NCBI GenBank assembly: GCA_964472545.1
Contig: CAYYNP010000161.1
Location: forward strand, 1 to 22,641
DNA length: 22,641 nt
Direction of reading: 5' to 3'
Origin: CAYYNP01 sp964472545
GTDB taxonomy: Bacteria > Planctomycetota > Planctomycetia > Pirellulales > Thermoguttaceae
The notes below the pieces were generated by a model that did not search any database, was not told the origin of the DNA, and worked only from the letters and a program-made list of their open reading frames with translations. This document shows, in pieces, positions 16,768 to 22,641 of the stretch; position 1 is the first letter of the stretch; each line of letters starts with the position of its first letter. A program made the translations under genes and the position numbers.

Positions 16768-17856
16768 ATGCCGGGGATCGAACCTTACGAGGGCAAACCG
16801 GACGTCGATCGGCTCATCGCCGCGATGCGCGGCGAGCCCACCGACCGGGTGCCGAACTTCGAGATCCTGATCGAAGACCGGCACGTCGAGCGGCTGCTGG
16901 GCCGGCCGGCCGGCAACACCCTGGGCGTTGGCGGCGACCCGGCCAAGGGCAGCGAGGCGGCCGAAGGCGTTCGGCCCATGTACCCCGAAGACTATATCGA
17001 GTTGTGTCGTGTCATCGGTCAGGACGCGATCGCGATGGAGAACCTCTGGACGCCGATCAAGCGGCGCGAACCCGACGGCTCGGTCGTCCTTTGGAACGAT
17101 CGTAGCTTCAAGAGCCGGGAGGACCTCGAACGCATTGTATGGCCCGGCGAAGCGGAGATCGAAGAGAAGCTCCGATACGTTCGCGAGTACGTCTCTGCGG
17201 CCGGCGAAACGGGCGTCGGCGTGATGTTGCTTTGCGGCTGCATCTTCCAGACGCTTTACGAGTTCGTGATCGGTATGACCGACTGCATGGTGATGGCGAT
17301 CGAAGAGCCGGAGTTGTTGGACGAGTTGATGGCCCGCTCGGCCGACTACTTCACCGAGTTGGTCGGCCGGGCGATCGACGAGGGCCTGGACATCGTCTTT
17401 CTGGCCGACGACTTTGCCTACAACAAGGGGCTGTTCGTCGAGCCGAAGCGGTTTGCGCAGTTGTGGCGCCCCCATTTCGATCGCATCTTCGAGCCTGCGC
17501 GACGTGCGGGCAAGCCGATCCTGTTTCACTCCGACGGCAAGGTCGACGACGCCATGGAAATGCTCCTGGAGATGGGCGTCGACTGTCTCAACCCCATGGA
17601 CCCCTCGGGCGTCGACTACCGCGATTACAAACGCCGCTATGGCCACCGGGTCACCCTGTCCGGCAACATCGACATCACCTGGCCGCTGGTCAAGGGGACG
17701 CCGGAGGACGTCGAGCGAGACGTCAAGGAGCATATGGGCGTGCTCAAGCCGGGCGGACGATGGCTGGCCGGTTCGAGCCACAGCATCGTCAATTACATTC
17801 CCCACGAGAACTTCGTGGCCATGATCAACGCGATTCACAAGTACGGCACGTATTGA
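16768..17856 (+). CDS. URO-D/MtaA-like family protein 2, with altered metal-site motif
   Basis: 362 residues; ATG preceded by AAGGGAG at 16756-16762. It is a paralogue of the preceding gene with the same superfamily layout: KPDVDRLIAAMRGEPTDRVPNFE at the N-terminus, VFLADDFAYNKGLFVEPKRF in the middle, ILFHSDGKVDDAM (H254, D256) and AGSSHSIVNYIPHENF (H338) near the end. Where protein 1 has His-x-Cys-Gly, this one has His-Ser-Asp-Gly, so a classical thiolate zinc site is not expected. Such HSDG members are common in planctomycetes and Verrucomicrobia and have no assigned reaction that I know of. Cytoplasmic. The 20-bp spacing upstream and 25-bp spacing downstream show tight co-transcription. 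The pair may act together as a complex or on successive steps (inference). Confidence 0.88.
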   Translation: MPGIEPYEGKPDVDRLIAAMRGEPTDRVPNFEILIEDRHVERLLGRPAGNTLGVGGDPAKGSEAAEGVRPMYPEDYIELCRVIGQDAIAMENLWTPIKRREPDGSVVLWNDRSFKSREDLERIVWPGEAEIEEKLRYVREYVSAAGETGVGVMLLCGCIFQTLYEFVIGMTDCMVMAIEEPELLDELMARSADYFTELVGRAIDEGLDIVFLADDFAYNKGLFVEPKRFAQLWRPHFDRIFEPARRAGKPILFHSDGKVDDAMEMLLEMGVDCLNPMDPSGVDYRDYKRRYGHRVTLSGNIDITWPLVKGTPEDVERDVKEHMGVLKPGGRWLAGSSHSIVNYIPHENFVAMINAIHKYGTY

Positions 17857-17881
17857 GCCTTCACAATCCGGAGAAGACGTC

Positions 17882-20800
17882 ATGACGCGACAAGCGATTA
17901 TCGGTTGGTTGCTGCTTACGCTTGCCTTCACGGCAAGGGGACCGGCTGGCGACAACCTGGCCGACGACAACCTGACTGGCGACAACCTGGCCGGCCGTTT
18001 TGCCGATCCACCCGATTCGGCCAACGCGTGGTGTTACTGGTGGTGGCTCAACGGTGCGGCCGGCAAGGAGGGGATCACGCGTGACTTTGAGGAGATGAAG
18101 CGGCAGGGAATCAGCGGGGCGCTTCTCTTTGACGCCGGGACGGCGGGCCCGCCGGCGCCGCGAGGGCCGCACTTTATGAGCCCCCAGTGGCGCGAGACGT
18201 TCAAGCACGCCGTTCGTGAGGCCAACCGCTGTGGGATCGCGCTGGGAGTGAACCTGTGCAGCGGCTGGAACTGCGGCGGGGCGTGGGTCGATGCGGAACA
18301 CGCCGCGAAGAAAATCGTCGCCGCGCCGACGGTGGTGAAAGGGCCGGGGCGCGTGAGCGTCGAGTTGCCGCGGCCGGCGGAAGTGAGCGGGTTCTATCGC
18401 GATATCGCCCTGCTGGCATGCCGCTTACCCAAGGGGGCGTCGCCGGAGCCAAAACTGACGGCCAGCTCGAACTTCCCCGGCTATCCGCCCGCGCTGGCCG
18501 AGGACGGGCAGGACGACACGCGCTGGATCTCCAACAGCGACAAGCCAGGCATGGGGCCGACGAAGCAGAAACCCGAGTACCTCCAACTCGATTACGCTCA
18601 AGCCTGGGCGCCGGCCGGGCTCTACCTGGAGCCGTATTCCGACTGCGGGCCGAAGGACGTCGAGATCCAGTGCTCGGACGACGGCAAGGCGTACCGGACG
18701 ATCAAGCGTGCAACCGTTGAGCCGAACAAGGAGATTGTCGTCGCGCTGGACGACGTGCAAGCCGCCCACTTTCGGGTCGTGTTCTACTCGTCGCACCCAT
18801 TTCAGGGCAAGGAGAATTGGAACGTCCAGGTTGCGGAGATCGCGCTGTTGACCCGGGCCGAACTCGAGTCGCCTCGTCGAACTCGCTCCGGACTCTGGCG
18901 GCGCGACGGCGTGGTAGATCTGACGAAGTTCATCGACGACCGGGGACACCTCAACTGGGACGCCCCGGACGGGACGTGGCGCGTCTTGCGGATCGGCTAC
19001 ACGTTGCACGGCAACAAGATCAAGTGCGTCGGTTCGGGGCCGGTTGGTCCGGAAATCGACACCATGAGCGCGGCGGCCATGGACGCCCACTTCGCCGAGA
19101 CCGGCGCCAAGCTGATCGCCGACGCCGGCCCGTTGGTGGGCAAAACCCTACAGTATTTCCACATCGACAGTTGGGAACTCGGCCAGCCTACGTGGACGCC
19201 CAAGATGCGCGAGGAGTTTCAGCAGCGGCGGGGTTACGATCCGCTGCACTTCCTGCCGGCCGTGCTGGGGGCGACGGTGGACGATGCCGAGACCACGGCG
19301 CGATTCCTCGCGGACTATCGCCGTACGGCGGCCGATCTGGTGGCGGCCAACTACTACGGCCGGTTACGGGAGTTGACCGTCCGGGGCGGGCTGCGCGGCA
19401 CGCATCCCGAGTCGGGCGGGCCTTTCTTCACGCATTGGATCGACGCCTTGCAGTGCGAAGGGATAAACGACGTTCCGATGGGCGAGTTCTGGAAGCGGGT
19501 CGCCGAGCCGGACGGCAAGATCAGTTGGCCCCCGCATACCAATCCGTCGGTCAAGCAGGCCGCCTGTGCGGCGCACATCTACGGCAAGCCGGTCTGTCAG
19601 GCCGAAGCGTTCACCTACATGGGGGCCGGCGACTGGACATCGACGCCCTGGAACATGAAAGACATCGGCGACGAGGCCTTCTGCCACGGTCTGACCCGTT
19701 ACGTGCTCTGTTTCTGGGTGCATCAGCCGCGTCTGAACGACGTGCCGGGCTACCAATGGGCCAACGTCGGTACACACTTCGACACGAACGTCACTTGGTG
19801 GAACATGAGTCACGCATGGCTGACTTACATCGCTCGGTGTCAGTACATGCTCCGGCAAGGGCGTTTCGTGGCCGACTTCGCCTATCTTCGCGGAGAAGAG
19901 ATCCCGGGCTTCATCGCCCCACGCAACCTGCAACAGCCGATGCGGCCGGCGGGCTTCGATTACGATGCGCTGAACGCCGAGGTATTGCTCCATCGGACGG
20001 CGGCGAAAGACGAACGGCTGGTGTTGCCGGACGGAATGAGTTATCGCTATCTGGTGTTGCCGCACGATGCGTCGTGGAGCGTCTCGCCGGCCGTGCTGCG
20101 GAAGATCAAGGAACTCGCCGAGGCGGGCGTGACCGTGGTTGGCCCCCGACCCATCGCGGCGCCGGGCCTGACGGATTATCCCCGCAGCGACGAACAGGTT
20201 CAGGAGCTGGCCGACGCATTGTGGGCAGGAGAGGCGGCGTCAGATCGTGTAATATCGGGTGTTACGCTCGACGAGATCGTCCAACGAGACGGTCTGCCGC
20301 CGGACGTCGAGTTTCGCAACGCGAGCCCGCAAGCAAAGCTCGATTGGATTCATCGCCGCGACGGCGATAGCGAGATTTACTTTCTCAGCAATCAGTCCAG
20401 GGTCGCCGCCGCCGCGGAGGTCGTGTTCCGCGTCGGCGGAAGACAGCCGGAGCTTTGGGACGCAGTTACCGGACGGATTCGCGATCTGACCGATTGGCGT
20501 GAGGAAGACGGCCGCACGGTCGTACCGCTCGAGTTTGCGCCGCGGGAGAGCTACTTTGTGGTGTTCCGCAAGAAGGCCGCAACGGGAAGCTCGAAGGATG
20601 CCAACAACTTCCACGAACTGAAACCGGTCGCGGAACTCGCCGGGCCATGGAACGTGTCGTTCGATCCGAAGTGGGGCGGACCCAAGTCGGTCGTCTTCGA
20701 GCAGCTCGAAGATTGGACCAAGCGATCGGAAGCCGGCATCCGCTTCTACAGCGGCACGGCTACGTATCGAAAGACGTTCGACCTGCCCGAGACGTCGGCA

Positions 20801-21109
20801 CGTGGAAGCACGCGGCTCTATCTCGACCTCGGCACCGTCAAAGACCTGGCGGCGGTGCGACTCAACGGCCAGGATCTGGGCGTGGTTTGGACGGCCCCGT
20901 GGCGGGTGGAGGTTACAAACGCCGTCAAGCCAACCGGCAACCGCCTGGAGATCGACGTGGTGAACCTCTGGCCCAACCGTCTGATCGGAGACGCCGCCTT
21001 GCCGCCGGAAGAGCGGCTGACGAAAACCAACGCCACGGTGCATACGAAGGACTCGCCGCTAATGCCGTCCGGCCTGCTGGGGCCCGTAGTTCTTCACGCG
21101 GCCGAGTGA
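17882..21109 (+). CDS. GH106-type alpha-L-rhamnosidase with inserted discoidin-like domain, exported
   Basis: 1075 residues, the usual GH106 size; ATG with GGAGA at 17870-17874. Residues 1-23 are a signal peptide, followed by a DNL-rich repeat. The family start is clear: FADPPDSANAWCYWWWLNG, then DFEEMKRQGISGALLFD and GVNLCSGWNCGGAWV. Residues about 183-324 look like an F5/8 type C (discoidin, CBM32-like) carbohydrate-binding insert (ALAEDGQDDTRWIS, YLQLDYAQAWAPAGLYLEP, VEIQCSDDGKAYRTI). The catalytic barrel resumes with HIDSWELGQPTW (E432) and DVPMGEFW (E535), the likely catalytic glutamates by position and spacing. The C-terminal 155 residues form a GH2-like beta-sandwich (GPWNVSFDP, LYLDLGTVKDLAAVRLNG, LGVVWTAPWRVEV). 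GH106 enzymes invert alpha-L-rhamnosides, for example in pectin (rhamnogalacturonan II) or other rhamnose glycans. The exact linkage cannot be told from sequence. Confidence 0.9.
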   Translation: MTRQAIIGWLLLTLAFTARGPAGDNLADDNLTGDNLAGRFADPPDSANAWCYWWWLNGAAGKEGITRDFEEMKRQGISGALLFDAGTAGPPAPRGPHFMSPQWRETFKHAVREANRCGIALGVNLCSGWNCGGAWVDAEHAAKKIVAAPTVVKGPGRVSVELPRPAEVSGFYRDIALLACRLPKGASPEPKLTASSNFPGYPPALAEDGQDDTRWISNSDKPGMGPTKQKPEYLQLDYAQAWAPAGLYLEPYSDCGPKDVEIQCSDDGKAYRTIKRATVEPNKEIVVALDDVQAAHFRVVFYSSHPFQGKENWNVQVAEIALLTRAELESPRRTRSGLWRRDGVVDLTKFIDDRGHLNWDAPDGTWRVLRIGYTLHGNKIKCVGSGPVGPEIDTMSAAAMDAHFAETGAKLIADAGPLVGKTLQYFHIDSWELGQPTWTPKMREEFQQRRGYDPLHFLPAVLGATVDDAETTARFLADYRRTAADLVAANYYGRLRELTVRGGLRGTHPESGGPFFTHWIDALQCEGINDVPMGEFWKRVAEPDGKISWPPHTNPSVKQAACAAHIYGKPVCQAEAFTYMGAGDWTSTPWNMKDIGDEAFCHGLTRYVLCFWVHQPRLNDVPGYQWANVGTHFDTNVTWWNMSHAWLTYIARCQYMLRQGRFVADFAYLRGEEIPGFIAPRNLQQPMRPAGFDYDALNAEVLLHRTAAKDERLVLPDGMSYRYLVLPHDASWSVSPAVLRKIKELAEAGVTVVGPRPIAAPGLTDYPRSDEQVQELADALWAGEAASDRVISGVTLDEIVQRDGLPPDVEFRNASPQAKLDWIHRRDGDSEIYFLSNQSRVAAAAEVVFRVGGRQPELWDAVTGRIRDLTDWREEDGRTVVPLEFAPRESYFVVFRKKAATGSSKDANNFHELKPVAELAGPWNVSFDPKWGGPKSVVFEQLEDWTKRSEAGIRFYSGTATYRKTFDLPETSARGSTRLYLDLGTVKDLAAVRLNGQDLGVVWTAPWRVEVTNAVKPTGNRLEIDVVNLWPNRLIGDAALPPEERLTKTNATVHTKDSPLMPSGLLGPVVLHAAE
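17948..17992 (+). repeat. 15-bp tandem repeat x3 just after the signal peptide of the rhamnosidase
   Basis: Three 15-bp units starting at 17948, 17963 and 17978 share GACAACCTG. The first and third are identical (GGCGACAACCTGGCC). They encode G/D-D-N-L-A/T in tandem at residues 23-37. In-frame gain or loss of a unit would only lengthen or shorten the linker behind the signal peptide. Confidence 0.85.
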
Positions 21110-21185
21110 ACGAGTGTCGCCCGCGCGGCGGTGAATTCCCGACCCACAACGAGCCGTTGACCCCTCGGCATAAGGAGGACCTGTA

Positions 21186-22241
21186 ATGACGCTCAGAATC
21201 GCAGTAGCTGTTTTGGCCATAGCCCCATGGACCGTATCGGCCGCCGCGCAGCGATACCGCGACGGCAGACCGGCGGCCACGCTGAGGATGGATGCGAAGG
21301 ACCATGGCATCGTACTCCGCCACGGTGGCGGACCGGACAGGTGCGACGTCCTCGGTGCCCGCGACGTGTGGGTGTTTCAGTCCGACGGCACCTACTACAT
21401 GCACTATGACGCGGCAGGTCCAAGAGGATGGCTCTGTTCTCTCGCCGTAAGCAAAGACCTCGTTACCTGGGAGAAGCAGGGCCCGATCTTGGACTTCGGC
21501 AAGCCGGGTGAAGACGACTCGAAGTCTGCCTCGTACGGCGTCACCTATCGCGACGGCAAACAATGGCACATGTTCTATCTGGGAACGCCCAACGTATCCG
21601 GCCCGCCGAATCTCGTCCCGTCATTTCCGTATCTCACGATGAAAGCGAAAGCCCACAGCGCGGCGGGCCCATGGATCAAACAGAAGGACGTCGTTCCTTT
21701 TCGCACGAAGCCAAACACTTACTATTCGATAACGGCCAGTCCAGGGCAGGTCATCAACGTCGGCGGCGAGTTTCTCCAGTTCTTCAGTGCGACGACTCGA
21801 AAGGCGGGGAGTCCCTGCGTCCAACGCACGTTGGGTATCGCCCGGACCGAGAATCTCGACGGGCCGTGGACCGTCGATCCGCAGCCCATAGTGCCAAGCG
21901 AGGAGCAAATCGAGAACTCGTCGCTGTACTACGAGAAGAGCAACAAGACCTGGTTTCTCTTTACGAACCACATCGGGATCGATCGGGGGGAATACACCGA
22001 TGCCATTTGGGTCTACTGGAGCCAGGATCTGAACCAGTGGGATCCGGCAAACAAGGCCGTAGTACTCGACGGCCAGAACTGCAGCTGGTCGAAGAAGTGC
22101 ATCGGCCTGCCGTCGGTGGTCCAGGTGGGTGAACGGCTGGCCATCTTTTACGACGCCCCCGGGGGCAACAGCACCAGCCACATGAAACGGCATGTCGGAC
22201 TCGCCTGGCTGGAGTTGCCGCTGCGAGTGCCTCAGCAGTAG
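21186..22241 (+). CDS. Exported GH43-like beta-propeller glycosidase
   Basis: 351 residues; ATG with a strong AAGGAGG at 21172-21178. Residues 1-21 form a signal peptide (ending VSAAAQ). The rest reads as a five-bladed propeller of the GH43/GH32/GH117 type: repeated blade motifs such as GARDVWVFQSDGTYYMHYD (D60), SLAVSKDLVTWEKQGP, ASYGVTYRDGKQWHMFYLG, IENSSLYYEKSNKTWFLFTN (E243) and IWVYWSQDLNQWDP. D60 and E243 sit where acidic active-site residues occur in such propellers, but I cannot fix the family or the reaction. It lies 76 bp after the rhamnosidase gene, in the same direction, so a role in removing another sugar (arabinose, galactose or similar) from the same glycan is plausible. It could also be a member of an uncharacterised propeller family. 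Confidence 0.85.
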   Translation: MTLRIAVAVLAIAPWTVSAAAQRYRDGRPAATLRMDAKDHGIVLRHGGGPDRCDVLGARDVWVFQSDGTYYMHYDAAGPRGWLCSLAVSKDLVTWEKQGPILDFGKPGEDDSKSASYGVTYRDGKQWHMFYLGTPNVSGPPNLVPSFPYLTMKAKAHSAAGPWIKQKDVVPFRTKPNTYYSITASPGQVINVGGEFLQFFSATTRKAGSPCVQRTLGIARTENLDGPWTVDPQPIVPSEEQIENSSLYYEKSNKTWFLFTNHIGIDRGEYTDAIWVYWSQDLNQWDPANKAVVLDGQNCSWSKKCIGLPSVVQVGERLAIFYDAPGGNSTSHMKRHVGLAWLELPLRVPQQ

Positions 22242-22270
22242 TAATTATCGAGGGGGGGAGTAGGTTGCTC

Positions 22271-22641
22271 ATGCGTACAAGAAACACCAGAACGATGCTT
22301 CTAGCGATGGCTTTGCCGGTCGCAGTCACCTTTGCGACCCATGCCTCGGGATTGGATGGAGGACTTCAGCTCGACGAAGTGGACGTGAGCATGCATATGG
22401 TACTGCCCGTCAAATCCGAGGGGACATATTACATCACGGGGACGACGGATCTTACCAACGTCTGGAAAGGGAAGACCAAGGGGTTTTCCGTTTACTCCAG
22501 CCGGGACTTGAAGACATGGGACAAGCAACTGGCGTGGGCCCCGCCCGCTGGAAGCGAATGGGACAGTAAAGCCTGGGGTGCCATCATTCATCCTCTGGAG
22601 GACAAGTACGTCATGGTGGGAGCGGTCTATTCCTCCAAGAA
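22271..22641 (+). CDS. Second exported GH43-like propeller protein, 3' partial
   Basis: The frame is open from the ATG at 22271 to the window end (123 codons visible), so the gene is truncated by the window and not broken. The run GGGGGGGAG at 22252-22260 is the ribosome binding site; a TTG at 22265 in the same frame is closer to it, and an ATG at 22295 is a further alternative. The first 28 or so residues are a signal peptide (TMLLAMALPVAVTFATHASG). After it come propeller blade motifs: MHMVLPVKSEGTYYITGTTD, FSVYSSRDLKTWDKQ and AWGAIIHPLEDKYVMVGAVYS. The phrase SRDLKTWDKQ matches SKDLVTWEKQ in the preceding protein, so the two are related folds in tandem, 29 bp apart. Family assignment beyond GH43-like is not possible from this part. 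Confidence 0.8.
   Translation, partial: MRTRNTRTMLLAMALPVAVTFATHASGLDGGLQLDEVDVSMHMVLPVKSEGTYYITGTTDLTNVWKGKTKGFSVYSSRDLKTWDKQLAWAPPAGSEWDSKAWGAIIHPLEDKYVMVGAVYSSK

Noticed and set aside
16468..18024. 518-codon open frame on the minus strand
   Set aside because: It lies antisense to both URO-D-like genes, whose conserved motifs and ribosome binding sites are clear; long antisense frames are common in GC-rich genes.
18817..20370. 517-codon open frame on the plus strand in another frame
   Set aside because: Fully inside the rhamnosidase gene, Arg-rich with no domain motif; the GH106 frame has continuous family features.

Overview
The window looks like chromosomal DNA of a high-GC planctomycete, probably from the Pirellulales or a relative (inference). 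The signs are a leucine-rich-repeat/SUMF1 fusion, a secreted protein with a dockerin-like domain and a PEP-CTERM tail, a giant Ser/Thr kinase with WD40 and TPR repeats beside an ECF sigma factor, an RTX-type giant protein with an N-terminal LEPR-XLL-like motif, long intergenic gaps holding palindromic repeats, and a sugar-degradation operon containing uroporphyrinogen-decarboxylase-like proteins. I see no rRNA, tRNA, CRISPR array or intact insertion sequence.

Layout. (1) 3-803: C-terminal part of an LRR/SUMF1 protein cut by the window edge. (2) 804-1552: non-coding, with a hairpin cluster and a 98-bp MITE-like element flanked by TAA. (3) 1553-2854: secreted dockerin/PEP-CTERM protein. (4) 2855-3359: gap between convergent genes. 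(5) 3360-8375 (minus): 1671-residue membrane kinase. (6) 8376-8682: divergent promoter region with a palindromic repeat. (7) 8683-9276: ECF sigma factor. (8) 9277-9563: gap with a third palindromic element. (9) 9564-14807: 1747-residue RTX-like surface or secreted protein. (10) 14808-15610: gap with no supported gene. (11) 15611 to the window end: a tight operon of two cytoplasmic URO-D/MtaA-like proteins, a GH106-type alpha-L-rhamnosidase, a GH43-like beta-propeller protein, and the start of a second propeller protein that runs off the end.

How the parts fit. The kinase and sigma factor form a divergent pair and are plausibly one signalling unit: the kinase has an internal kinase domain, one membrane span and a large WD40/TPR sensor, and the sigma factor would be its output. 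The downstream operon appears to degrade a rhamnose-containing glycan. Three exported proteins act outside the cytoplasm. Two paralogous corrinoid-methyltransferase-like proteins act inside, and one of them keeps a His-x-Cys metal-site motif that the other has changed to His-x-Asp. This pairing is the most interesting functional hint in the window; a role in handling O-methylated sugars or other methyl groups is a hypothesis, and no corrinoid-binding partner gene is visible here.
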